A stretch of DNA of 64,000 nucleotides from Actinophytocola gossypii. Its GTDB lineage: Bacteria; Actinomycetota; Actinomycetes; Mycobacteriales; Pseudonocardiaceae. The DNA lies in assembly GCF_025165815.1 (NCBI RefSeq), contig NZ_JAFFZE010000022.1, positions 186,001 to 250,000 on the forward strand, read 5' to 3'. The translations under genes were made by a program, and so were the position numbers. The notes under the pieces are model-generated. The model was not told the origin of the DNA and ran no database searches. It was given only the letters and a program-made list of their open reading frames with translations. Position 1 is the first letter of the stretch, and each line of letters opens with the position of its first letter. Shown here one piece after another: positions 1-10,762 of the stretch.

Positions 1-1214
1 CCCGCCCAGTGCCGGTGGACGTCGCCGGTCAGCACGACGGTGCTGGTGTTCCCGCTCGCCTGCCAGGCGTCCTGGATCCGGGTGCGGTTGGGGCGGTAGC
101 CGTCCCAGCCGTCCATGCTGCGGTTGCCCGCCCCGGACAGGCGCTGGGCGAAGAACACCTGCTGGCCGATGAGGTCCCAGGTGGCCAGGCGCTGACCGAG
201 TCCGTCGAGCAACCACGACTCCTGGGCGCTGCCGGTGAGCGTGCGCGACGGGTCGTCGGCCTCGGCGCAGTCCTTCCAGCCGTCGCCGCAGGCCTGGTCG
301 GAGCGGTACTGGCGGGTGTCGAGCATGTGGAAGGTGGCCAGGCTCCCCCATCGCAGCCTGCGGTAGAGCTGGAGGTTCTCGCCGGACGGGGCCTGCGCCG
401 CGCGCAGCGGCATGTGCTCGTAGTAGGCGCGGTAGGCCGCCGCGCGCCTGGCGCGGAAGTCGCCGGCCGGGGAGTCGTTGTCGCGCACCAGGTTCGCGTA
501 GTTGTTCTCCACCTCGTGGTCGTCCCAGACCAGTACCCAGGGAGCGACGTGGTGGGCGGCCTGGAGGTCGACGTCGGCGCGGTACTGGGCGTGACGCACG
601 CGGTAGTCGGCGAGGCTGGTGATCTCCCTGCTGGGCGTGTGCGCGCGGACGTCGGCGCCGCCGCCCTCGTAGATGTAGTCGCCGAGGTGCAGGATCAGGT
701 CGGGGTGTTCCTCGGCCATCCGGCGGTAGGCGGTGTAGTAGCCGGAGGGGTAGTTCGCGCACGACGCGAACAGCATGGTCAGCGCTGGACTGGTACCGAC
801 CGCCGGCGCGGTGCGGGTGCGGCCGGCCTGGGAGATGTGCCCGTCGGCGCGGAATCGGTACCAGAACTCGCGTCCCGGCGGAAGACCGTCGAGTTCGACG
901 TGGACGCTGTGTGCCGCCGCGCGGACGGCGGACACCGATCCGTCGGCGACCACGTTCTGGAAGTGTTCGTCGGCGGCCACCTGCCACTCGACGGTGACCG
1001 GGGCGTCCGGCATGCCGCCGAAGCCGTCCTGGTCGAGCGGCCGGGGCGCGAGCCGGGTCCACAGCACGAAACCGTCCGCGCTGGGTTCGCCGGACGCGAC
1101 GCCGAGGGTGAAGGGGTAGGACGCGGCCGCCGCGGGCGCGGAGCTGAACACCGCCAGCCCCGTGCCGGCTCCGGCGAGCCCGCCCAGGAGGAACGTTCTT
1201 CTGCGCAGGGGCAT
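1..1214 (-). CDS. phoD: Alkaline phosphatase D (PhoD family), 3' end outside window
   Basis: Secreted phosphodiesterase/phosphomonoesterase that releases phosphate outside the cell. The visible 404 residues begin MPLRRRTFLLGG, a twin-arginine signal, followed by an Ala-rich cleavage region. An N-terminal Ig-like PhoD domain follows, then family metal-site motifs: HLGDYIYEGG (about residues 175-184), DDHEVENNY (about 229-238) and TGDVHRHW at the window edge. Tat export suits this metalloenzyme family, which folds before export. The ATG at 1212-1214 was chosen because it places the RRRTFL motif at the N-terminus; no strong ribosome site is visible. It is divergent from the amine oxidase gene. 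I saw no convincing PHO-box direct repeats upstream, so phosphate control is unproven. The gene runs off the left edge, so its C-terminus is unseen. Confidence 0.93.
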   Translation of the reverse strand, partial: MPLRRRTFLLGGLAGAGTGLAVFSSAPAAAASYPFTLGVASGEPSADGFVLWTRLAPRPLDQDGFGGMPDAPVTVEWQVAADEHFQNVVADGSVSAVRAAAHSVHVELDGLPPGREFWYRFRADGHISQAGRTRTAPAVGTSPALTMLFASCANYPSGYYTAYRRMAEEHPDLILHLGDYIYEGGGADVRAHTPSREITSLADYRVRHAQYRADVDLQAAHHVAPWVLVWDDHEVENNYANLVRDNDSPAGDFRARRAAAYRAYYEHMPLRAAQAPSGENLQLYRRLRWGSLATFHMLDTRQYRSDQACGDGWKDCAEADDPSRTLTGSAQESWLLDGLGQRLATWDLIGQQVFFAQRLSGAGNRSMDGWDGYRPNRTRIQDAWQASGNTSTVVLTGDVHRHWA

Positions 1215-1481
1215 AGCAAAGATGTGTACGGCACTTCCGCGCACGAACGGAAACATCTGGGAAAATCACCGACAGATTGAAGCTCAACGGCGGCAGACGA
1301 CTGCTCCGAACGCCGTACCCGTCGGACGTGTCGGTCATGATTCTTTGGGAGGAGCCGCGTGTACCGCGGGTGAGGTGTTCGCGGGCAGCCGCTCCACTCG
1401 GGAGTGAACGAGGTGTTCTCGCAGGTAGTTCGACTGCGCGGGTATCGCGTCGCCGCGAGCGGATCGCTTCTATCTGAGGGT

Positions 1482-3482
<2,001 letters not shown>

Positions 3483-3518
3483 CCGGTCTCGACTATGTAG
3501 CCCACTGTTCCGACTGAG

Positions 3519-3553
3519 CGGGGGCGGCCACGAGCCGGTGGTGGCCGTCCCCG
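3519..3553 (+). terminator. Strong hairpin terminator after the amine oxidase
   Basis: A 13-bp stem with one G-U pair (arms CGGGGGCGGCCAC and GTGGCCGTCCCCG) encloses a 9-nt loop, 37 nt past the stop codon. It has no U tract, which is usual for actinobacterial terminators. Confidence 0.75.
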
Positions 3554-3701
3554 ACGACCCCGGGCACACGGCGTCGAGCCCGGCTGGACGCGTACCCCGA
3601 GAAGCCGTCACCGACCGCCCGTGGACCTGGGAAGCGCGCGGCACCGTCGGTGGCGGGCGAAAGTTCTCCGAAAAACCGGGTCACATCTTGACTACCGGAG
3701 T

Positions 3702-3715
3702 GTTATCGCTCACAG
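3702..3715 (+). promoter_or_regulatory. Degenerate second LacI-type operator
   Basis: TGTTATCGCTCACA matches 12 of 14 positions of the core of the perfect palindrome at 3809-3824. The centres are 108 bp apart, compatible with looping. It lies just behind a TTGACT element (3689-3694) that could be the -35 of the GH62 promoter. The rest of 3554-3840 is otherwise non-coding leader/promoter DNA. Confidence 0.55.
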
Positions 3716-3808
3716 TCGCCTGTAGAACGCCCTCTGCAATTGTTCGCACGTGTTGTAGAGATCGGGAAACGTCCCATGATTTCGTCGATTGTGGACCTTT
3801 AACGGAGA

Positions 3809-3824
3809 ATGTTAGCGCTAACAT
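3809..3824 (+). promoter_or_regulatory. Perfect LacI/GalR-type operator upstream of GH62
   Basis: ATGTTAGCGCTAACAT is a perfect 16-bp palindrome with the central CG of LacI-family operators, ending 16 nt before the ATG of the arabinofuranosidase. No lacI-type gene is present in the window, so the repressor acts in trans. The expected inducer would be an arabinose- or xylose-containing oligosaccharide (inference). Confidence 0.85.
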
Positions 3825-3840
3825 ATGGCAGGAGAAGGCC

Positions 3841-5361
3841 ATGTCCGGGCTAGGCGGCTCCCCACTGTTCGTGCGCTTCGTCGTCACCGCACTGTTGAGC
3901 GGAGTCATGGTCGTGCTCGGTGCGACGCCGAGTTCGGCCGCCACCGTCGACACCGAGGCCTGGTACGTGCTGGTGAACCGCAACAGCGGCAAGGCACTCG
4001 ACGTCCACAACCTGGCCACGAACGACGGCGCCCGGATCACCCAGTGGGCCCGCAACGACGGCGCCCAGCAACAGTGGCGGTTCGTCGACTCCGGCGACGG
4101 CTACTATCGCCTCCGGTCCCGGCACTCGAACAAGGTCCTCGACGTCTACAACTGGTCCACCGCCGACGGCGCCGACATCGTCCAGTGGACGGACCTGAAC
4201 GGGGCGAACCAACAGTTCCGGCTCGCCGACTCGGACAACGGCCACGTCCGACTGATCAACCGGCACAGCGGCAAGGCACTCGAAGTGCGGGGGGCCGCCA
4301 CCACCGACGGCGCCGACGTCGTCCAGTACACCGACTGGGGCGGTGCCAACCAACAGTGGCGACTCGTCCGGGTCGGCGGCGACACCCAGCCGCCGGACTC
4401 GGCGCTGCCGTCGAACTTCCAGTGGAGCTCCAGCGGCGTGCTGGCGGGCCCGAGGTCGGACGCGAGCCACGACATCGTCGCCATCAAGGACTACACCGTG
4501 GTGCGCCACAACAACCAGTGGCAGGTCTACGCCACCACCGCCAGCCGGTCCGGTGGCTGGAACCTGGTGCACTTCGCGTTCCCGGACTGGCCGCAGGCGG
4601 CGAACGCACAGCACACCTTCCTCGACACCTCGTCGGGCGTCGGAACCGGCTACCGGGCCGCCCCGCACCTGTTCTACTTCGCGCCGCAGAACCTGTGGTA
4701 CCTGGTCTACCAGACCGGGCTGCCGTCCTACTCGGTCAGCAGCGACCCCAGCGACCCGAGGTCGTGGTCCACGCCGCGCAACTTCATGTCCGCGATGCCG
4801 GACATCGTCGAGGACAACATCGGCAACGGGCACTGGCTGGACTTCTGGATCATCTGCGACCCGGCCAACTGCTACCTGTTCTCCAGCGACGACAACGGCC
4901 ACATCTACCGCAGCCAGACCAGCACGGCCAACTTCCCCAACGGGTTCGGCAACACCCGGATCGCGCTGCAGGACACGCCGAACAACCTGTTCGAGGGCAG
5001 CGCCGTCTACAAGGTCGGGAACACCGACGAGTACCTGCTCCTCCAGGAGGCGATCGGGTCCGACGGCCGCCGCTGGTACCGGTCGTTCACCTCGGACCGG
5101 ATCGACGGCCAGTGGACCCCGCTGGCCGCGACCGAGTCCAACCCGTTCGCCAGGTCCAACAACGTCACCTTCCCCAGCGGGGCCTGGACCCGGGACATCA
5201 GCCACGGCGAGCTGATCCGCTCGGGCAACGACCAGACCCTCACGATCGACCCCTGCCGGTTGCGGTTCCTCTACCAGGGCATGGACCCCTCGGCCGGCGG
5301 CGAGTACTCCCAGCTTCCGTGGCGCATGGGCCTGCTCACCCAGACGAACTCGACCTGCTGA
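3841..5361 (+). CDS. Secreted GH62 alpha-L-arabinofuranosidase with N-terminal CBM13
   Basis: Removes arabinofuranosyl side groups from arabinoxylan or arabinan outside the cell. The 506-aa protein has a Sec-type signal (about 1-34, ending PSSAA), then a ricin-type beta-trefoil/CBM13 domain (about 36-180). The trefoil's three repeats end in QQWRF, QQFRL and QQWRL. After a short linker comes a GH62 catalytic domain (about 190-506) with FQWSSSGVL, HDIVAIKDYTVV and DFWIICDPANCYLFSSDDNG, characteristic of the family. The ATG at 3841 has a GGAG ribosome site 6 nt away. Two LacI-type operators precede it, implying substrate induction. The lectin domain is N-terminal, whereas many actinobacterial GH62 enzymes carry it at the C-terminus. 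Confidence 0.92.
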   Translation: MSGLGGSPLFVRFVVTALLSGVMVVLGATPSSAATVDTEAWYVLVNRNSGKALDVHNLATNDGARITQWARNDGAQQQWRFVDSGDGYYRLRSRHSNKVLDVYNWSTADGADIVQWTDLNGANQQFRLADSDNGHVRLINRHSGKALEVRGAATTDGADVVQYTDWGGANQQWRLVRVGGDTQPPDSALPSNFQWSSSGVLAGPRSDASHDIVAIKDYTVVRHNNQWQVYATTASRSGGWNLVHFAFPDWPQAANAQHTFLDTSSGVGTGYRAAPHLFYFAPQNLWYLVYQTGLPSYSVSSDPSDPRSWSTPRNFMSAMPDIVEDNIGNGHWLDFWIICDPANCYLFSSDDNGHIYRSQTSTANFPNGFGNTRIALQDTPNNLFEGSAVYKVGNTDEYLLLQEAIGSDGRRWYRSFTSDRIDGQWTPLAATESNPFARSNNVTFPSGAWTRDISHGELIRSGNDQTLTIDPCRLRFLYQGMDPSAGGEYSQLPWRMGLLTQTNSTC

Positions 5362-5534
5362 TCCACCGCCTCCGGAACAGGTGGACCGGACGCTCCCGGC
5401 GCGTCGGTGTACCGTGGGGGTGACGGCGGCCCGCTCAGTTCTGCCTCGGGCCGCGTTTCTCGTCGACCTCCACGCGCCGCGACCGGATCGGTTCGCGCCG
5501 GGCAGGACGACCCCCCTACGTTTCGGAGTACCAC

Positions 5535-6953
5535 ATGGCGGCTCGCCGCCCTCTCAACGCTGTTCCTTCCACATCCGACCACGCACCCACCTTCGCCGGG
5601 CTTGGTGTGCCCGCCGGGTTGGTGACCGCGCTCACCGCGCAGGGCATCACCAGCCCGTTCCCGATCCAGGCGGCGACGCTGCCGGACTCGCTGGCCGGTC
5701 GCGACCTGCTCGGTCGCGGCCGGACCGGCTCCGGCAAGACCTACGCGTTCGCGCTGCCGGTGCTCGCCCGGCTGGCCGCCGACAAGCGGCAGCGGCGACC
5801 GGGACGGCCGCGTGCGTTGATCCTGGCGCCCACCCGTGAGCTGGCCGACCAGATCGAGGCGACGGTGGCGCCGCTGGCCAAGGCCCTGTCGCTGCGCACG
5901 ATGACCGTCTACGGCGGGGTGCGCCCCGGACCGCAGGTCTCCGGCCTGCGCGCGGGTGTCGACGTGCTCATCGCCTGCCCCGGCCGGCTCGCCGACCACA
6001 TCGCCTCCGGGCACGCACGGCTCGACGGCGTCGAGATCACCGTGCTCGACGAGGCCGACCACATGGCCGACCTCGGCTTCCTGCCCGCGGTCACCAAGCT
6101 GCTCGACCAGACCCCGCGCGACGGTCAGCGGCTGCTCTTCTCGGCCACCCTCGACGCCGGGGTCGACGTGCTGGTCCGCCGGTTCCTGCGCGACCCGGTC
6201 ACGCACAGCGTCGACCCGCCGTCCTCGCCGGTCTCGGCGATGGCCCACCACGTGCTGCACGTCCAGCCGGCGGCCCGGCTCCCGGTACTGGTCGACCTGA
6301 CCGCGGCGCCCGGCCGGACGCTCGTGTTCACCCGCACCAAGCGGGGCGCCACGAAGCTGACCCGGCAACTCGTCGCGGAGGGGGTGCCCGCCGTCGAACT
6401 GCACGGCAACCTCGGCCAGTCGGCGCGCACCCGCAACCTGACCGCCTTCGCCGAGGGCACCGCGCCGACCCTGGTGGCCACCGACATCGCCGCCCGCGGC
6501 ATCCACGTCGACGACGTCGCGCTCGTGATCCACGCCGACCCGCCGATGGAGCACAAGGCCTACCTGCACCGCTCGGGTCGCACCGCCCGGGCCGGGGCAT
6601 CCGGCACCGTGGTGACGCTGATGACCGACGCCCAGGTCACCGACGTCCGCGACCTCACCCGCAAGGCGGGCATCACCGCCACCACCACCCGCCTGCGTCC
6701 CGGACACCCGCTGCTCAGCACGCTGGCGCCGGGCGAGCGCACCTTCGTGGCCCCGCCCACGCGGCCGGCGCCGAGCACCAGCTCGAACCCGCGCAAGAAG
6801 CAGAACGGCCGCAAGCCGGCGGGTCGATCGGCGGGTAAATCGGCGACGTCGTCGCGCACCCGCGGCCAGCAGGCGAACCAGGGCACCGAGCCGGCCAAGC
6901 GCACCGGGATGGCCGCGTTCTCGGCGGGCACCCGGGCCGGCCGGCGCCGCTGA
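5535..6953 (+). CDS. DEAD-box ATP-dependent RNA helicase
   Basis: Cytoplasmic RNA helicase of the RhlE/CsdA-like group, likely used in ribosome assembly, RNA turnover or cold adaptation. The 472-aa product shows all core motifs in order: a Q motif (GITSPFPIQ), Walker A GRTGSGKT (about 62-68), PTRELA (about 98), CPGR, DEAD (about 171), SAT (about 202), HGNLGQSARTRNL, ATDIAARGIH and HRSGRTAR (about 343). The C-terminal 80 residues are Lys/Arg/Ser/Thr-rich and probably bind RNA non-specifically. The start is supported by GGAG 6 nt upstream. About 170 nt separate it from the preceding stop, room for a long 5' leader. The stop lies 1 nt from the convergent sulfatase stop. Confidence 0.93.
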   Translation: MAARRPLNAVPSTSDHAPTFAGLGVPAGLVTALTAQGITSPFPIQAATLPDSLAGRDLLGRGRTGSGKTYAFALPVLARLAADKRQRRPGRPRALILAPTRELADQIEATVAPLAKALSLRTMTVYGGVRPGPQVSGLRAGVDVLIACPGRLADHIASGHARLDGVEITVLDEADHMADLGFLPAVTKLLDQTPRDGQRLLFSATLDAGVDVLVRRFLRDPVTHSVDPPSSPVSAMAHHVLHVQPAARLPVLVDLTAAPGRTLVFTRTKRGATKLTRQLVAEGVPAVELHGNLGQSARTRNLTAFAEGTAPTLVATDIAARGIHVDDVALVIHADPPMEHKAYLHRSGRTARAGASGTVVTLMTDAQVTDVRDLTRKAGITATTTRLRPGHPLLSTLAPGERTFVAPPTRPAPSTSSNPRKKQNGRKPAGRSAGKSATSSRTRGQQANQGTEPAKRTGMAAFSAGTRAGRRR

Positions 6954-6954
6954 G

Positions 6955-8232
6955 TCACTCGGCTCCGGGGGCGCCCTGGCGGACCGCTGGGGCCGGCTCC
7001 GGCACGACGCCGTGCCGGAGCGGGTCGCCGGTGGCTCGCATCCACTCGTCCAGGTGGGCCGACAGCGCGGCGCGCACCTCCGCGTGGCCGGGGTCCTCGG
7101 CCAGGTTCACCCGCTCCCACGGGTCGGCGGCGAGGTCGTAGAGCTCCTCGGCCGGCCGGGGAGCGAGGTGGTCGTCGCCCATGCCGAGCCGGGTCTGGCT
7201 CTCGGCCAGGTCGCGGGACAGGCGTAGTCGGGGGCCGGGTTCGATGTTGCGGATGTAGGCGTGGCGGCCGTCCCGGACGGCGCGGATGGGGTCGTAGCCG
7301 TCGTGGAAGGTCTTCTGGGTGACCAGGAGCCGGTCGGTGGGCGGCGCGCCGGTCAGGGCGGGCAGTAGGGACTCCCCTTCCAGTTCGTCGGGTGGCGCTG
7401 CCCCGGCGGCCGCCAGCAGGGTCGGCGCGATGTCGAGGTGGGAGACCAGGCCCGGGTACCGGCTGGGGGCGCCGCGCCACGAGCGGGGTGGTCGGATCAT
7501 CAGGGCGACGCCGGTGCCCGGCTCGTACAGGGTTCCCTTGGCGCCGGGGAACGCGGCGCCGTGGTCGGTGGTGACGATCACCATGGTGTTCGCCGGGTCG
7601 GTGTACCGGTCGACGGCGGCGAGTACGCGGCCCATCGCCTCGTCGAGTTGGCGGAGGGCGCCGTGGAACGCGGCGATGTCGGCCCTGGTGTGCGCGTTGT
7701 CCGGCAGGTAGCCGGGGACGTCGACGCGTTCCGGGTCGGCGTGCCGGTAGTCCTCGGCCGGCCAGGGGCGGTGTGCCTCCCACATGCCGACGGTCAGCAG
7801 GAACGGCTCGCCGGGCCTGCCGCGCAGCCAGCGCACGGCCTCGTCGGCGACCGGCAGCGCCCTGGGCAGGAACCCCAGCCCGTGCACCTCGTCGAAGCCG
7901 AGGACGGTCGGGTCGTGGTCCTCGTGCTGCAGGCCGACCAGGGCCGTGCGGTAGCCGAGCGGGCGCAGCAGCTCCGGCAGCGTGGTGACGCCCGGCCGGT
8001 ACCGCCAGCCGTGGTGGGTGAGCCCCAGCAGGCCGTGGCGGTGCGGGGACAACCCGGTGAACAGCGAGCCGCGGGCCGGCGTGCACAGCGGCGCGGTGGC
8101 GTGCGCGGCGTCGAACACGGTCGAGTCGTGGGCGAACCGGGTCAGCGCGGGGGCCGGGACCGACGGCATGCCGTAGGCGGGGAGCCAGCGCCCGAAGTCG
8201 TGGCCGTGCAGCAGGACGATGTTGGGTCGCAC
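6955..8232 (-). CDS. Cytoplasmic sulfatase (N-sulfoglucosamine sulfohydrolase-like)
   Basis: Type I sulfatase predicted to hydrolyse a sulfate ester or N-sulfate on a sugar. The formylglycine signature CTPARGSLFTG places the catalytic Cys at residue 50. The N-terminal HGHDFGR is the first metal-binding strand and resembles the HDLGR form seen in heparan N-sulfatase-like enzymes; VTTDHG supplies the second metal site. There is no signal peptide, so it should act on imported substrate and needs a formylglycine-generating enzyme encoded elsewhere. GTG at 8232 is preferred over GTG at 8241 because AAAGGTG lies at proper spacing from it. It is divergent from the secreted beta-propeller protein, and the two may treat the same sulfated polymer (inference). 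Confidence 0.88.
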   Translation of the reverse strand: MRPNIVLLHGHDFGRWLPAYGMPSVPAPALTRFAHDSTVFDAAHATAPLCTPARGSLFTGLSPHRHGLLGLTHHGWRYRPGVTTLPELLRPLGYRTALVGLQHEDHDPTVLGFDEVHGLGFLPRALPVADEAVRWLRGRPGEPFLLTVGMWEAHRPWPAEDYRHADPERVDVPGYLPDNAHTRADIAAFHGALRQLDEAMGRVLAAVDRYTDPANTMVIVTTDHGAAFPGAKGTLYEPGTGVALMIRPPRSWRGAPSRYPGLVSHLDIAPTLLAAAGAAPPDELEGESLLPALTGAPPTDRLLVTQKTFHDGYDPIRAVRDGRHAYIRNIEPGPRLRLSRDLAESQTRLGMGDDHLAPRPAEELYDLAADPWERVNLAEDPGHAEVRAALSAHLDEWMRATGDPLRHGVVPEPAPAVRQGAPGAE

Positions 8233-8309
8233 CGCGGGCACCTTTCGCTCGCCGGGTTTCGGATCGGGTCGTAATGGATGGTGACCCTTGTAATCGTCGT
8301 CACTGTCCT

Positions 8310-8329
8310 ATTACGGTACTGACCGTTAT
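8310..8329. promoter_or_regulatory. Inverted repeat in divergent sulfatase/propeller promoter region
   Basis: ATTACGGT and ACCGTTAT form arms matching at 7 of 8 positions around ACTG. The site lies between the two divergent starts (8232 and 8349), so it is a candidate shared operator. The surrounding 8233-8348 is noticeably more AT-rich than the genes. Confidence 0.45.
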
Positions 8330-8348
8330 TCAATCAAAGGAGGCACCG

Positions 8349-10679
8349 ATGATGCGACGGCGAACCCTGCTCGCGGCGGCCCTGGTGCCTCCGGTCGCCG
8401 GTGTGGCCGGTCTGGCCGCCCCGGTCGCCCACGCGTTCCCGGCTCGCCGCGACGCCACTGGCGAGCCGGAACCGCTCGCCGTCCCGATCACCGACGTCAA
8501 CCTGATCGGCGCCCAGGTGCTGACCGGAGCGGACGGCGTACCGCTGCTCTGCGGTGTGACCACGGGCGCCCCGGCCAAGGTGTCCACGGTGAACGCGCGC
8601 ACGGGCGAGCTGCTGTTCAGCGAACCGCTGCCGGGCGCCGGTGGCTCCTACGCGACCGCGGTCGGCCAGGACGGGCTCGTGTACGTCGGCACGTACTCCA
8701 ACAGCCACCTGTACCGGGTTGATCCGTGGGCCGGCACGGTCGAGGACCTCGGGGCGCCGCTGGCCGGCGAGACGTTCCTGTTCGCGCTCGCCTCGGGTCC
8801 GGACGCCCGGCTCTACGGCGGCACCTACCCGGGGACGAGGGTCTTCTCGTACGACGTGCGCACCGGCGACGTGCGCGACTACGGCCCGGTCGCCACGGGC
8901 ACGAAGTACGCCAGGACGATCGCGGTGTTCGGCGACGCGCTGTACGTCGGCACCGAGCGCGGCGTCCACCTCGTGCGGCTGGACCCGGACACCGGGGACC
9001 TTCGGGAGCTGCCGCTGCCGGCGGGCATCGAGCCGGGCGACCCCGGGCTGTCGGTCTGGGAGGTCAACGTCGCGGGCGACCGGCTCTACGCGCGCATCGG
9101 CGCGGACATCAAGCACTCGACGCTGTACGTCCTCGACCCGGCCACCGAGACCTGGACCGCCGAGCTGGCGAACGTCGCCGGCCTGCAGCTGCCGCCGCCC
9201 GGCCAGGACGGCGAGGTCTACGTCATGCACGACAACGAGCTGACCGCCTGGAACCCGGCGACCGGGCAGGTGACCGGCACCGGGCTGGTGTACCCGGGCC
9301 GGGTGTGGAACTACCGAGGCGTCGGGTGGGTCGAGCTGGACGACCCGGAGTGGCCGGGCCGGACGCTCACCGGCTGGTTCTGGCGCGGCGAGGTGTGGCG
9401 GTACAACCCGAGCACCGGGCGGCACTCGGTCACCGAGGGCTCGACCGTCCCCGGTGAACCGGCCGACGTGCTCTCGCTGACCACCGCGCGGGACGGCACG
9501 ATCCTGGCCGGCGGCTTCCTCGCCGGCCTCGCCAGGGTGGATCCCGCGGACGCGAGCGTCGAGTTCCACCGCTTCTCACAGACCGAGTCCCTGCTCGACG
9601 ACGGCGAGTCGGTCTGGATCGGCGCCTACCCCGACGCCCGCGGGTACCGGTACGACCCGGACCTGCCGTGGAACAGCCCGGAGTACTCCCCCGGCCCGCC
9701 GGGAGCGGCGGAGAACCCGGCGAAGGTCTGGGACCTGCACGACGCCGTGGACCCGCAGGACCGCGTCTTCGCGATCGCCAGGGTCGGCGACCGCGTCGTC
9801 GCGGCGACCGGTCCGCGTGGCCCGCTGTTCGGCGGGGCGCTGGTGGTGCACCACACCGGCAGCGGGGAGAGCAGCGTCCGGAGTGCCGGCCTCGGCGAGC
9901 TGACCACCTGCGACCTCGCCGTGATCGGGGACGTGGTGTACGGCGGCACCTGGATCCAGGGCGGGTCCGGGGCGCCCGAGCCCCCGCTCACCGAGGGTGA
10001 CGTGTACGCCTACGACCCGGTCGCCGACCGGGTGCTGTGGCGGTCCCGGCCGGTGCCCGGCGCCACCGGGTACGTCGCCGTCGTGGCCGACCGGGGCGGC
10101 CGGCTGTGGGTTCTCGGCGACACCACGCTCGCCGAGATCGACCCGGTCGACGGCTCGGCGCTGCGGACCATCCGGCTCGGCGACACGCTCGGCGGTGGCC
10201 GTACCTTCCCGAACTCGGTGGCGATCCTGCGCGAGGCGCCGGACGCGCCCCTGCTCTACGCGAAGTCCGCGAACCGGCTGTGGCGGGTCTGGACCGACAC
10301 CGGTGCGGTCGAGGACCTTGGCCTGACCGGCTACGGGCTGTTCACCGTGCTCCCGGACGGGACGCTGGCCCTCGCCCGGGACGAGCAGGTGTTCCACTGG
10401 CGGCCGCCGGCCTACGACCGGTCCCGGCCGACGGTGTCGATCGAGCTGGTCGACACCCCGGGCCGGCGGCTGCCGTCGGTGGCCGTCGAGGTGGCGGACA
10501 CCGGCGGGTCGGGCATGCGGCGGGTGCGGTACCGGATCGACCGGGGCCCGTGGACCGACTACACCGGCCCGGTGCCGCTGTCCCGGCCGGGCCTGCACCG
10601 CGTCCGGGCCGTCGCCGTCGACGGGGCCGGCAACCGGACCGAGGTTGCCCGGCCGGTGCTGGCCCGGCCGCGGCGCTGA
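8349..10679 (+). CDS. Secreted beta-propeller protein with C-terminal Ig-like domain
   Basis: Function not firmly known. The 776-aa protein starts MMRRRTLLAAALVPP, a Tat-like signal. Repeated blades containing YVGTYSNSHLYRVDP, LYGGTYPGTRVFSYD and LYVGTERGVHLVRLD mark a WD40/PQQ-like beta-propeller over about residues 60-690. The last 80 residues (RYRIDRGPWTDY, GLHRVRAVAVDGAGNRTEV) form an Ig-like/OmpL47-type module common at the end of secreted carbohydrate-active proteins. AAAGGAGG lies 5 nt before ATG 8349 (8 nt before ATG 8352). Divergence from a sulfatase hints at a polysaccharide lyase or sugar-binding role; several lyase families are propellers, but no catalytic residues can be assigned. 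Moderate confidence for fold, low for activity. Confidence 0.8.
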   Translation: MMRRRTLLAAALVPPVAGVAGLAAPVAHAFPARRDATGEPEPLAVPITDVNLIGAQVLTGADGVPLLCGVTTGAPAKVSTVNARTGELLFSEPLPGAGGSYATAVGQDGLVYVGTYSNSHLYRVDPWAGTVEDLGAPLAGETFLFALASGPDARLYGGTYPGTRVFSYDVRTGDVRDYGPVATGTKYARTIAVFGDALYVGTERGVHLVRLDPDTGDLRELPLPAGIEPGDPGLSVWEVNVAGDRLYARIGADIKHSTLYVLDPATETWTAELANVAGLQLPPPGQDGEVYVMHDNELTAWNPATGQVTGTGLVYPGRVWNYRGVGWVELDDPEWPGRTLTGWFWRGEVWRYNPSTGRHSVTEGSTVPGEPADVLSLTTARDGTILAGGFLAGLARVDPADASVEFHRFSQTESLLDDGESVWIGAYPDARGYRYDPDLPWNSPEYSPGPPGAAENPAKVWDLHDAVDPQDRVFAIARVGDRVVAATGPRGPLFGGALVVHHTGSGESSVRSAGLGELTTCDLAVIGDVVYGGTWIQGGSGAPEPPLTEGDVYAYDPVADRVLWRSRPVPGATGYVAVVADRGGRLWVLGDTTLAEIDPVDGSALRTIRLGDTLGGGRTFPNSVAILREAPDAPLLYAKSANRLWRVWTDTGAVEDLGLTGYGLFTVLPDGTLALARDEQVFHWRPPAYDRSRPTVSIELVDTPGRRLPSVAVEVADTGGSGMRRVRYRIDRGPWTDYTGPVPLSRPGLHRVRAVAVDGAGNRTEVARPVLARPRR

Positions 10680-10695
10680 ATTTTCTTCTCGTGGG

Positions 10696-10722
10696 TGTCC
10701 ATCCTCGCCGGTCCCGTTCGTA
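10696..10722 (+). promoter_or_regulatory. Candidate ECF-type promoter
   Basis: TGTCCA (10696-10701) and CGTA (10719-10722), spaced 17 bp, resemble the TGTCGA/CGT-type promoter reported for ECF42 sigma factors. It precedes the DGPF gene and would give autoregulation of the DGPF/ECF pair. The hexamer has one mismatch, so this is tentative. Confidence 0.45.
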
Positions 10723-10762
10723 GTCATGCTGTACGAGGACGACGAACGACAAGGACACCGAC

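Noticed and set aside
9-1280. Long open plus-strand frame opposite phoD
   Set aside because: Codons are Val/Gly/Ala/Arg-rich antisense of a clear PhoD gene; no domain.
1215-1481. PHO box upstream of phoD
   Set aside because: No 11-bp direct GTTCACC-type repeats found.
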